Positions 1 to 8,041 of a stretch of 64,000 nucleotides of DNA are shown here, one piece after another; positions within the stretch are counted from its first letter, which is position 1; each line of letters begins with the position of its first letter. The notes below the pieces were generated by a model. It was given only the letters and a program-made list of their open reading frames with translations. It was not told the DNA's origin and did not search any database. Source of the stretch: Leptolyngbya iicbica LK (lineage in GTDB: Bacteria > Cyanobacteriota > Cyanobacteriia > Phormidesmidales > Phormidesmidaceae). The position numbers and the translations under genes are program-made. The stretch is from contig NZ_QVFV01000007.1 of NCBI RefSeq assembly GCF_004212215.1, positions 1-64,000 of the forward strand, in the 5' to 3' direction.

Positions 1-330
1 CTATCAGCGCGATAGTCACTACCTTAAGCCTCCTTTTCTCTGCTGGGAGGAATGACAACCGAACACAGACGCTAAACACGTACCTGATTAGCCGATGCTC
101 ATACGAATTTAGTTTTGAAATGGCCCAGAGCAATCAGCCTCGCCAGTTTAGGGCCTTTATTGAGTAAGGAGGCGTGACCCCCGGCAATGTCGTTTTGTAT
201 CTGTTTAATAGGGCCATGGCTACTCTAATGCCCCCATAACAGTAAACTAGGCTGCATCTTAAGCCGCCTGCTTGGGAGATCGGTGACGAGCAACCATCCA
301 GGCTCAACTGCGGTCAATCGGAGGTAGAGC
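1..330. other. Non-coding left edge of the window
   Basis: No convincing gene in either direction. The first 15 bases contain a 5-bp inverted repeat (CTATC/GATAG) cut by the window edge. The right end carries the ribosome binding site (GGAGGTAGAGC) of the following sulfotransferase-like gene. Confidence 0.6.
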
Positions 331-993
331 ATGGCATTGCAAGTCATCGGTGCAGGCTTTGGGCGCACCGGCACCATGAGTATGAAGGTGGCGTTAGAGC
401 AACTGGGCTTCGGCCCGTGCTATCACATGGTCGAGTGCCTGCCTCGAGGGCCAGAGCACTGGCAGCAGTGGATTGATGCGGCGGGCGGTAAGCCGGACTG
501 GGATACTCTGTTTGCAGGGTTTGGAGCCACGGTCGATTTTCCGGCCTGCTCCAGCTATCAGGCCCTGGCTGATTACTATCCCGATGCCAAGGTTGTGCTG
601 ACGGTTCGAGAGCCGGAACGGTGGTTCAAATCAACTCAGGAAACCATCTTCGCGCCCCATTGGATCGAGTACCTCAGGTCCGTTGAGATGGGCCAATTTA
701 TCCAGGCCACCATCAACGACTACCTACAAGATCGGATGCATGATCAGGAGTATCTGATTCAGCGTTTTCAAGAACACAATGAAGAAGTGCAGCGGACGAT
801 TCCTGCATCACGGCTATTGGTGTTTGAAGTGAAGGATGGTTGGGGGCCGTTGTGCCAGTTTTTAGACGTACCCGTGCCGGGGGGGGAATTCCCGTTTGTG
901 AATGACACCCAGGCCGTCAAGGGGATTCTGAATAAAATCATTGCTGAGGGGCCCGAGGCCGTATTCGGATATACAGGGGCACCAGAGCCTTAA
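331..993 (+). CDS. Sulfotransferase family protein
   Basis: A 220-residue protein of the P-loop sulfotransferase superfamily, which moves a sulfonate group from PAPS to an acceptor; the acceptor cannot be told from the sequence. The N-terminal loop GAGFGRTGTMSMK (about residues 7-19) is the 5'-phosphosulfate binding loop in its RTGT/S form, followed by LEQLGFGPCYHM as in the bacterial subgroup annotated simply as sulfotransferase. A second conserved block, VVLTVREPERWFKS (about 89-102), corresponds to the 3'-phosphate binding region with its Arg and Ser. No signal peptide or membrane segment is seen, so it is probably cytoplasmic. The ATG is preceded by GGAGGTAGAGC, a strong ribosome binding site. 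Length fits the short bacterial members. It stands alone; the next gene starts 530 bp away. Confidence 0.8.
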   Translation: MALQVIGAGFGRTGTMSMKVALEQLGFGPCYHMVECLPRGPEHWQQWIDAAGGKPDWDTLFAGFGATVDFPACSSYQALADYYPDAKVVLTVREPERWFKSTQETIFAPHWIEYLRSVEMGQFIQATINDYLQDRMHDQEYLIQRFQEHNEEVQRTIPASRLLVFEVKDGWGPLCQFLDVPVPGGEFPFVNDTQAVKGILNKIIAEGPEAVFGYTGAPEP

Positions 994-1526
994 TGGATGC
1001 AGGTCTGATGTGGTTTCAGGTCTGAGCCGTCCTCTCCATCATTCCCCTGCGGTCGGGCCGTGGAAGCGTCGTCTGAGTCCCGTCAGGGGAAGTGGTGGCG
1101 GTAGCTCGCGATCGCCTGGTAAGCATTGATGCTGAGTGGCTGATGTTTCGGGGTTCTGCCGGAACTGCGATCGCTCCCCAGTCAGCCTATTTTAGGGATT
1201 TTTCCTGATTCCTCGCATGACTCACTGATAAAAGTGGGTAATCTATATCACAAATCAGTTTTTCCCTATTGATTGATGCTTTTCGGCTTTAAAAGAGTTC
1301 TCACTACAATTGTTTTTATTGTTATCGGGCATGATATGCCTGTTGCCGACTGGGCGATCGCTCCTGATGCTCCCCGGTTTTATTGATAATTTTTGCTGTT
1401 TTATCGTTGTTGTGTTGGCAAAGACGCCGGCATTGATGGGTCGGTGAATACCGTATACCGAACGGCTGATTTAACCTTGGCTTAATTTAGACTTCTCTCA
1501 TTGCCGACAAGGCGAATGCTAGCTGC
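994..1526. other. Intergenic region upstream of the Amt-kinase gene
   Basis: No supported gene. It contains a 13-bp dyad GGCAT-gat-ATGCC at 1328-1340 and a shorter one, CGGT-gaat-ACCG, at about 1442-1453, both possible protein-binding sites. GTA-N8-CAC near 1240 resembles the NtcA box GTA-N8-TAC but misses one half-site base, so I do not call it. Confidence 0.45.
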
Positions 1527-4223
1527 ATGACTCCATCGCTGATCGATATTCTCTGGGTGCTGATTAGTGCCAGCCTCGTCTTTTTGATGCAGGCGGGCTT
1601 CATGTGCTTAGAGGCCGGTACCACCCGCAGCAAAAACAACATCAATGTCGTTATTAAAAACATCTCTGACTTTGGCATTTCAGTGCTGTGTTTCTGGCTG
1701 TTTGGGTATGGACTCATGTTTGGGCAAACCCACTATGGCTGGGTGGGCACCAATGTGTGGGCCCCCGAAGTCGGTCAAGGCGAAACCTGGTTTGTGGTGT
1801 TTTTCCTGTTTCAGGCGATGTTTTGCAGCACGGCGGTCACCATTGTTTCCGGTGCCGTCGCCGAGCGGATGCGGTTTTCCAGCTATCTCGCCATTTCCGT
1901 GCTGGTATCAGGCTTCATCTATCCGTTTTTTGGTCATTGGGCCTGGAACGGTCTGAATGTGGGTGAGAGCAGCGGTTGGTTGGGGCAGCTTGGCTTTGTC
2001 GATTTTGCGGGCTCGACCGTCGTGCATAGTATCGGCGGCTGGGTGGCTTTGGCGGCCGCCATTATTGTGGGGCCGCGCATCGGGCGATTTTCGCGCAAGC
2101 GGCGGCGGCGATTCTTGACCGGATACGACTTGCCGTTATCGCTGTTAGGTACGCTGCTGCTCTGGTTTGGCTGGTTTGGCTTTAATGGGGGCAGCGTGTT
2201 GGCGCTCAATGATCAGGTGCCCGGCATTATTACCAATACGGTGATGGCCGGAGTTGCCGGGCTGGTGATGCCGATTTTGATCAGCATTTTTCAAAAGCAA
2301 AAGCTACGAGTCAGTGCGGTGGTGAATGGCTCGCTGGCGGGCTTGGTGGCAATTACGGCGAATTGTCATGCGGTCACGACCCACAACGCGATATTAATTG
2401 GGGCGATCGGCTGCCTGTGCATGTTGTTTGCTGAGGCCCAGCTCCAGCGCTACAAAATTGACGATGTGGTGGGGGCGATTCCGGTTCACCTGGCGGCAGG
2501 TATTTGGGGCACTTTGGCGGTGGCGCTGTTTGGTGATCTGACCGTGCTTGATACGGGGTTAAGCCGAGCGGCGCAACTGGGCGTGCAGTTGGCGGGCATC
2601 GTCACGGCCAGCATTTGGGCGTTTGGGATTACTTTTTTTCTACTGTGGCTGACCAATCGCCGCTGGCCGCTGCGGGTGCGCCGTCGCGATGAGCACATTG
2701 GCCTCAATATTGCCGAACATGGCGCTGCGAGTGATTTAGTCGATTTTTTTACGGTGATGCGGCGGCAAGAGCGCACGGGTGATCTGCGGCTACGCGCCCC
2801 GGTCGAACCCTTTACGCCTGTCGGACAAATTGCAGCTCGATACAATCGCGTCATTGGGAGCTTAGAGCAAGCGCTGGCTCGTACAGACGCCATTGTCGAG
2901 AGCGCGATCGAGGTGATCTTGACGGTATCGCGGCGCGATTTGCGCATTCAGTCGGCCAATCCGGCGGTGCGGAAGATGTTTGGCCTGGCAGAAGGGCAAT
3001 TGCAGGGGACTCCTCTTGGAACGCTATTAGTCGTGGCTGCCCCCACCGCCGCTGCGCTGTTAAACGAGACGGTTGCCCCAGATCCTGACCTGGCGTCGGC
3101 GTTGGCGCTGGCGCAGTTAGTGCAGACAGCCAGCGAAGAAGGCACCCCCTATGAGTTGCTGGGCCGTCGACGCAGTGGGGGCGAGTTTCCGGTGGAGGTG
3201 ACGGTGGCGGCGCTGAAAAGTCAGCCGGAAGATAGCTATACCTTAATCGTGCGGGACATTACGCTGCGCAAACAGGCGGAAGCGGCGATTCTGCGGGCTG
3301 AGGCGAAGGACTTAGAAGCCAAGCGCCTCGAAAAAACCCTGGCGGAACTACAGGAAGCTCAGCTCCAGCTAGTCCATAGTGAAAAAATGTCGAGCTTGGG
3401 GCAGCTAGTGGCGGGGGTGGCCCATGAAATCAACAATCCGGTGAGCTTTATTCACGGCAATCTCACCTATGTAGATGAATATGTCGCAGACTTGCTGAAG
3501 CTGATTGATTTGTATCTGTCAGACCCGGAGATCCAGTCTTCTGAGGCCATTCAAAAGCAAGTCAAGGCGATGGACATTCACTACCTTGTCGAAGATTTGC
3601 CGAAAATCTTGCAGTCGATGCGCGGGGGCACAGAACGGATTACGGAAATCGTCCGATCGCTGAAGGACTTTTCACACCAGGGGGGCGCACAACGCAAGCG
3701 GGTGGATCTGCATCAAGGACTGGATAGTACCCTGACCATTCTCGGCAATAAGCTCAAGGCGCGCGGCGATCGCCCCGAAATTGAAGTGGTGCGGGAATAT
3801 GGCGACCTGCCGCTGGTGGAGTGCTTTCCGGGGCAGTTGAATCAGGTCTTTATGAACTTGTTGACTAATGCGATCGATGCCCTGGATGAAAGGTGGGAAA
3901 CTCAACAAGCCCATGCTGTCCCCCATACTTCGCAGTGGCTGCCCAAGATTATTTTGCGGACGGAGCAGGTGGCGGACGATCGCATTCACCTGCACTTCAC
4001 TGACAATGGCATCGGCATTCCCGACCATGTGAAGCGCCGCATGATGGATCCGTTTTTCACCACCAAACCCGTCGGCCAAGGCACCGGACTCGGCATGGCG
4101 ATTAGTTACCAAATCATCGTCGAGCGGCACCATGGCAAACTCAATTGCCTCTCGACGCCCGGTCACGGCACCCGCTTTTTGATCGATTTGCCGTTAATAT
4201 CAGCGGCGGCGACTACGACTTGA
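1527..4223 (+). CDS. Ammonium transporter-PAS-histidine kinase fusion (Amt sensor kinase)
   Basis: An 898-residue fusion. Residues 1 to about 400 are a full Amt/AmtB ammonium channel: the signature GFMCLEAGTTRSKN near the N terminus, the FQAMF and GWFGFN gate regions, and both pore histidines (H167 in VVHSIGG, H321 in PVHLAAG). After a basic linker and a possible HAMP-like helix comes a PAS domain (about 445-575). A short coiled coil follows, then a HisKA/HATPase_c kinase (about 620-890) with phospho-acceptor H633 in GVAHEINNP, N-box NLLTNAIDA, G1 DNGIGIP and G2 GQGTGLGM. Amt proteins with cytoplasmic signalling domains are known as ammonium sensors or transceptors. Here the inference is that ammonium occupancy of the pore controls kinase output. 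No response regulator or GlnB gene lies next to it, so the partner is unknown. The ATG start places the first membrane helix correctly. Confidence 0.9.
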   Translation: MTPSLIDILWVLISASLVFLMQAGFMCLEAGTTRSKNNINVVIKNISDFGISVLCFWLFGYGLMFGQTHYGWVGTNVWAPEVGQGETWFVVFFLFQAMFCSTAVTIVSGAVAERMRFSSYLAISVLVSGFIYPFFGHWAWNGLNVGESSGWLGQLGFVDFAGSTVVHSIGGWVALAAAIIVGPRIGRFSRKRRRRFLTGYDLPLSLLGTLLLWFGWFGFNGGSVLALNDQVPGIITNTVMAGVAGLVMPILISIFQKQKLRVSAVVNGSLAGLVAITANCHAVTTHNAILIGAIGCLCMLFAEAQLQRYKIDDVVGAIPVHLAAGIWGTLAVALFGDLTVLDTGLSRAAQLGVQLAGIVTASIWAFGITFFLLWLTNRRWPLRVRRRDEHIGLNIAEHGAASDLVDFFTVMRRQERTGDLRLRAPVEPFTPVGQIAARYNRVIGSLEQALARTDAIVESAIEVILTVSRRDLRIQSANPAVRKMFGLAEGQLQGTPLGTLLVVAAPTAAALLNETVAPDPDLASALALAQLVQTASEEGTPYELLGRRRSGGEFPVEVTVAALKSQPEDSYTLIVRDITLRKQAEAAILRAEAKDLEAKRLEKTLAELQEAQLQLVHSEKMSSLGQLVAGVAHEINNPVSFIHGNLTYVDEYVADLLKLIDLYLSDPEIQSSEAIQKQVKAMDIHYLVEDLPKILQSMRGGTERITEIVRSLKDFSHQGGAQRKRVDLHQGLDSTLTILGNKLKARGDRPEIEVVREYGDLPLVECFPGQLNQVFMNLLTNAIDALDERWETQQAHAVPHTSQWLPKIILRTEQVADDRIHLHFTDNGIGIPDHVKRRMMDPFFTTKPVGQGTGLGMAISYQIIVERHHGKLNCLSTPGHGTRFLIDLPLISAAATTT

Positions 4224-4230
4224 GGGTCGC

Positions 4231-5256
4231 CTAAGGCACCAAAATTAACTTGCCCAAATGCTCGCCGCGCTCCATGACGGCATGAGCGGTTTGGACATCC
4301 CGCAGTGAGAAGGTTTGAGCGACGGGCAAAGTATAGGTGCCATCCGCTATCCGGTCTAATACGTGGCGGTAGGCACTCTGTTCAGAACCACTGGCCGCGA
4401 TTTCATTCAACAGCCACCCTCGGATCGACGCCATTTTGCGGATCAACGGGGTGACATCGACGGTGTCAGGGGTGCCCAACAGCCCATAAATCCACAGGGT
4501 GCCATGCGGTGCCAGCAGCCGAATTTCCTGATTCAGAAATGCTCCCGCCGCAACTGGATCAAAAATGACATCAAAGCCTTTGCCCGCCGTCAGCTTTTTG
4601 GCCTCGCGCCACCAGTTGGGCGTGTGGGTCACCACGATATGGTCAAAGCGGGCCTCGGGTAAGGCGGCGAGGCGCTCGACTTTTTCGGGGCGGGTAGTGG
4701 TGCCGACGGCTAGGCCCCCGTAATATTTCACCACTTGCGAAGCGGCGATCGCCACGCTGCTGCTCGCCGCCGGAATCAGCACCCGCGCGCCCGGTTGGAT
4801 ATTTTGTTTCCACACGAGACAGCCCCATGCGGTTAAAAAGGGCAGCCAGAGCGCCCCTAGTAACTCATCGGCGATCGCCGCTGGCGCCAGTACCGTTTTA
4901 TCCGCTGCGACCACATAGTGAGATTGGTAAGTGCCCTGCCCCAGGCCCCGACTGGCCGGGGCGTCGAGGGTGAGTACGACCCGCTGCCCCACCGTGCGTT
5001 GCTGCTCGGCGCGGGGCGCATCACTCACGCCTTCGCCCACGGCCTCAATGATACCGCCGCCCTCTAGGCCCGGAATAAAGGGCGGATTGCCTGAAACCAG
5101 GCGATATTCACCCCGGCGGGCCATGAGCTCGGCATGGTTCATGCCGATGCTAGTAAGGCGCACGACGACTTCCCCTGGCCCTGGTGCTGGGGTTGGCCCA
5201 TCTTCTATCACAAGCTGGTCAATGCCACCAAATCCCTTCACGACCGCTCGATACAT
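4231..5256 (-). CDS. Zinc-type alcohol dehydrogenase-like / quinone oxidoreductase
   Basis: A 341-residue medium-chain dehydrogenase/reductase. The N-terminal GroES-like half has GMNHAELMARRGEY and PGLEGGGIIEAVGEGV, the layout of NADPH:quinone reductases (QOR, zeta-crystallin type). The C-terminal half is a Rossmann fold whose nucleotide loop reads IPAASSSVAIAASQVVKYYG instead of a clear GxGxxG, which is common in QOR-like proteins. The catalytic-zinc cysteine of true alcohol dehydrogenases is absent at the expected place (GMNHAE), so a zinc-independent quinone or enone reductase is likelier. It ends 7 bp from the convergent Amt-kinase gene. The substrate is unknown. Confidence 0.8.
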   Translation of the reverse strand: MYRAVVKGFGGIDQLVIEDGPTPAPGPGEVVVRLTSIGMNHAELMARRGEYRLVSGNPPFIPGLEGGGIIEAVGEGVSDAPRAEQQRTVGQRVVLTLDAPASRGLGQGTYQSHYVVAADKTVLAPAAIADELLGALWLPFLTAWGCLVWKQNIQPGARVLIPAASSSVAIAASQVVKYYGGLAVGTTTRPEKVERLAALPEARFDHIVVTHTPNWWREAKKLTAGKGFDVIFDPVAAGAFLNQEIRLLAPHGTLWIYGLLGTPDTVDVTPLIRKMASIRGWLLNEIAASGSEQSAYRHVLDRIADGTYTLPVAQTFSLRDVQTAHAVMERGEHLGKLILVP

Positions 5257-5651
5257 GTCTTATTCCTCGTTGGTCTGCTTTGATTTTGCCTGATGCTGTC
5301 GACCCCTAAAGATCACAGGCTGTAAACATTCTCTGCGTTGCGAACCGTTACCAGCGATCGCCCCGAAGTTAGGACGCAGGGGATCACGGCTGAAAATATG
5401 TAGTTCTGTTCATAATCCCTTCAGGTTGGGGCAGTGATTTTTCAAGCCTGTGTGAAATGCATCAGAAAAAACACGGATCTACCCCGTAGAAAACTATAGT
5501 TTTAATTAACGAGGGTGTGCCATGACCGCGTAACTACTGAAAATTACGCCGCAGACGTTCCCACTAGCTCTGCCTGATGGCCTTTGAGCCTGTGGACGAA
5601 TGCTGAAGCCAATTCTGTCATTACTACCAAGCCATTTTTTCGGGTCAGGCT
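5257..5651. other. Divergent intergenic region with a 14-bp palindrome
   Basis: No supported gene; the only ORF near 5521 has three codons. A perfect 14-bp palindrome AAAACTATAGTTTT lies at 5490-5503, between the start of the dehydrogenase (left, minus strand) and the unknown gene at 5652 (right, plus strand). It could be an operator or promoter element. Confidence 0.5.
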
Positions 5652-6125
5652 ATGCGTTCTCTAGTTGAGCCTCCATCTATGACTTTGCGTCTACGAACCA
5701 GTCATTACCGTTTTGTGTATGCTTTTGCCTCGGGTCACGAGTTAGTTGGCACCATGATTGGTGACAGTTATGGTGGTCAGTCAGATTATGTCTTTAATGT
5801 GCGATCGCTACGGGCGATCGCTCTGACACCCCAGGGCAACCTCATGATGAGTTTTGACGAGGTGTTTGGGCAGTTTACCCGCACGACGGCAGAGACGATT
5901 TTGTCGGGTTCTCATTCTCAAAAGGAATCGTTTTTTAGCATCAACTCTCGCAACGACGAAGCTTGTATCTACGATGCCGCCACCGAGCAGTGGGTGACGA
6001 GCGGCTGGTTACCAGGCCGCTGGACCATTGAGGAACTGCCTCTGCTGCCCTCAATGATGTCCTCGGTGCCGGCTTGTTCCAAGCGGCTCGCTTCGGTCTG
6101 GAGTCAGCGGGCCATGATTGCTTAA
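5652..6125 (+). CDS. Hypothetical protein
   Basis: A 157-residue protein I do not recognise. It has no signal peptide or membrane helix. The central part (GHELVGTMIGDSYGGQSD through FNVRSLRAIALTP) alternates short strands and turns and looks beta-rich. A second in-frame ATG at 5679 (MTLRLRTSHYR) may be the real start, as neither ATG has a strong ribosome binding site. It is convergent with the SH3 gene. The C terminus after about residue 125 (WTIEELP...) is low in recognisable features. Confidence 0.55.
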   Translation: MRSLVEPPSMTLRLRTSHYRFVYAFASGHELVGTMIGDSYGGQSDYVFNVRSLRAIALTPQGNLMMSFDEVFGQFTRTTAETILSGSHSQKESFFSINSRNDEACIYDAATEQWVTSGWLPGRWTIEELPLLPSMMSSVPACSKRLASVWSQRAMIA

Positions 6126-6191
6126 CTAAAAGGCGCGAAGACAGGTTGCTTGACTGGCAATATCTCCTGAGACCAGCCTAAGGGTCTCTTC

Positions 6192-6210
6192 TGAACGAAC
6201 CATTCGTTCA
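6192..6210. promoter_or_regulatory. Perfect 8-bp-arm inverted repeat resembling a TetR-family operator
   Basis: The sequence is TGAACGAA-cca-TTCGTTCA. Size, symmetry and the GAACGA/TCGTTC half-sites resemble operators of TetR-family repressors. No TetR gene is in the window and the site lies between the 3' ends of two convergent genes, so its function is unclear. No T-run follows on either strand, which argues against a terminator. Confidence 0.4.
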
Positions 6211-6275
6211 CAATCCTGCATTCAGTCAACAGCGTCAGGCATGTCAGTTTCCCGAGCGACTCGCCACCCAAAGTC

Positions 6276-6761
6276 CTACTGGGCGGGCGGCTCATTAATC
6301 GCCTCGGTGTTGCCCGCTTTGACCCAGCCCTCTTGTCCGGTGGATTGGACGCGCACTTTAAGCCAGTTTCCGGCTTCATCAGTTTCCAGCACAATTACCT
6401 GGTCTTGATAATCGATCCCGCCCAGTTGCTGATTTTCGGCCCCCGGCCCCGAGCGCATGACCAAACCAATCGGCTGCACGACAACGGCTAAATAACTATC
6501 GGGTGGTAACGTTTCGGCGGGAGCTGGCGCGGGGGGTGTCTCGACCGGAGCCGGTGGAGTCTCAGGCTGGGCATTAGCTGCGTTAACCTGAAGCGCAACA
6601 TCATTTTCATAAACCGGCTTAGGCGGCAAGACAGACAGCTTGGCCATAAAGTAACGAGCGGTGGCAACGCCTGCCAAAGACATCAAAATGAAGGCCAAAA
6701 AGATCCCCAATGTCAGTTTTGTTATGCCGAGAAAAAATGCTTTCATGATGCGTTTTGGCAA
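6276..6761 (-). CDS. Membrane-anchored SH3 domain protein
   Basis: A 161-residue protein with an N-terminal membrane anchor (about 10-32, LTLGIFLAFILMSLAGVATARYF). A Pro/Ala/Glu-rich spacer follows (about 60-90). The C terminus is a bacterial SH3 domain (SH3_3 type, about 90-155: GLVMRSGPGAENQQLGGI, then VIVLETDEAGNWLKVRV and EGWVK). Such domains usually sit in the periplasm and bind cell-wall peptides or other proteins. The partner is unknown. It is convergent with the gene at 5652. Confidence 0.75.
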   Translation of the reverse strand: MPKRIMKAFFLGITKLTLGIFLAFILMSLAGVATARYFMAKLSVLPPKPVYENDVALQVNAANAQPETPPAPVETPPAPAPAETLPPDSYLAVVVQPIGLVMRSGPGAENQQLGGIDYQDQVIVLETDEAGNWLKVRVQSTGQEGWVKAGNTEAINEPPAQ

Positions 6762-6900
6762 TCCACGCCATAGGTGTATCCCAGCTGACTGAAAAGGTCA
6801 AGGGCGATCGCGCTCATCCCTCATCAACTAGCTCCGGTAGGGAGAGGGGCACAGGTCAATCGCACCGTCATCCCCAACCTTGTTGATCCCTCAATGATGA

Positions 6901-6932
6901 TAAAACCGACCTCTCGTAGACGACAGGTCGGG
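6901..6932 (-). terminator. Rho-independent terminator of the hetZ-patU operon
   Basis: On the minus strand, CCGACCT (complement of 6925-6931) pairs with AGGTCGG (complement of 6906-6912) across a 12-nt loop and is followed by TTTTA. It lies 30 bp past the stop codon of the PatU-like gene. Confidence 0.7.
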
Positions 6933-6961
6933 CAATAAAGTTAACAGTCACCTGCGGTTGG

Positions 6962-8026
6962 TTAAGTCGACTCGCTCCAGCGAATCGCAAAGGTGAGCGG
7001 GGCGGCCTCGGTGCCGCTGAAATAGACCTCGACCGGATAAGTCGTGTCGGCGATCGGTTCTGGCAGCGTCAAGTTCAGGGTGCCAGGGCGAGTTTGGGTG
7101 ACCGTTTGGCCCAGACTCGGCAGGGTCATTTGACTGGCACAAGGCACTGCTACGGCCAAGCTAATGTGATTCGGCAGCCCAACTTGATACTGGGCGGTGA
7201 TGGCCACAGCCCCTTCCGAAGTTTGCCACTGCCGCGCTTGCAGCGGTTGCTGTGGCGTCAATGACAAGGTCAACGTTTCTAAAATATCTTTGGCCGCCAG
7301 CATGGTCAGGGTGACTTGTTGCTGTGGATTGGCACCGTCATAGCCATCGGGAAAGGCGGCTTTCAAGGCGGCCATATCCTGGGTGGCGGTGCTGCTACGC
7401 ATGGTTGCATTTGCTAACACCAGACCCGCGATTTGATCCATCGCTTGGGGCTGATCCGGAAATAAATTTTCGACGGCTTTGACCAACTGCACGCCGGGTT
7501 GCAGCGACTCCCGAATGAGTTCCTGGCAGCGGCTCAGCAATCCCGTCAAGATGTCATCGGGCAACGTGGTGGGCAAAGCGAGCGATCGCAGTTGGACGAG
7601 CCAGGGATAGGTGCTCGCTTCAGTCAGTTCTACCGGGTAGTCCGTGACGGTTGATTCCCAAGGAAAGCGGGGGGGATTTTGACTAATTTCAATCTGGAGA
7701 CGGCGTTTTAACACAGTCTGAAAATGATCTTGCACGGAAGGTAACTCTCCAAGTTCAGAAATCGGGGGAACTTCAGGTGATGAAAACTGATGAGGGGCGA
7801 TCGCTGCCTCAACTGCCGGATCAGAGGCACTAGCCGATGCCCTTTCTACGGTCGTTGGTGAGTCGGGGGCCAACCCAGGCGGCGCGGCGGTACCCTTCGT
7901 TGCATCAACCTGCCCTGATGGCGAAGCATCTAGCTGGCTAAAGTGTTCTAAGAGCCCAATTAGAAAGCTTCGAATCGTATCTGCGTCACTTTTCATCACG
8001 GGTAGACTCCCTTCCGGACAATTCAA
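6962..8026 (-). CDS. patU: PatU-like protein (downstream partner of HetZ)
   Basis: A 354-residue protein encoded 15 bp downstream of hetZ, the position of patU in filamentous cyanobacteria (split into patU5 and patU3 in Anabaena). The N-terminal third (to about residue 110) is low-complexity and Ser/Pro/Ala-rich. The remainder is a globular mixed alpha/beta region with SRCQELIRESLQPG and a C-terminal Trp-rich strand (FAIRWSEST). No signal peptide. In Anabaena the hetZ-patU locus controls heterocyst commitment and pattern. In non-heterocystous filaments its role is open. The identification rests mainly on position and general shape, so the symbol is tentative; a generic cyanobacterial DUF protein is the alternative. 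Confidence 0.6.
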   Translation of the reverse strand: MNCPEGSLPVMKSDADTIRSFLIGLLEHFSQLDASPSGQVDATKGTAAPPGLAPDSPTTVERASASASDPAVEAAIAPHQFSSPEVPPISELGELPSVQDHFQTVLKRRLQIEISQNPPRFPWESTVTDYPVELTEASTYPWLVQLRSLALPTTLPDDILTGLLSRCQELIRESLQPGVQLVKAVENLFPDQPQAMDQIAGLVLANATMRSSTATQDMAALKAAFPDGYDGANPQQQVTLTMLAAKDILETLTLSLTPQQPLQARQWQTSEGAVAITAQYQVGLPNHISLAVAVPCASQMTLPSLGQTVTQTRPGTLNLTLPEPIADTTYPVEVYFSGTEAAPLTFAIRWSEST

Positions 8027-8041
8027 ATCAAAGCTGACAAA

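Noticed and set aside
1240-1260. NtcA-like box upstream of the Amt-kinase gene
   Set aside because: The half-site is CAC instead of TAC and no correctly spaced -10 box was found.
1487-1717. 76-codon minus-strand frame over the Amt start
   Set aside because: It is the mirror of the conserved Amt N terminus; no independent support.
3672-4166. 164-codon minus-strand frame in the kinase domain
   Set aside because: Antisense shadow of a well-conserved histidine kinase.
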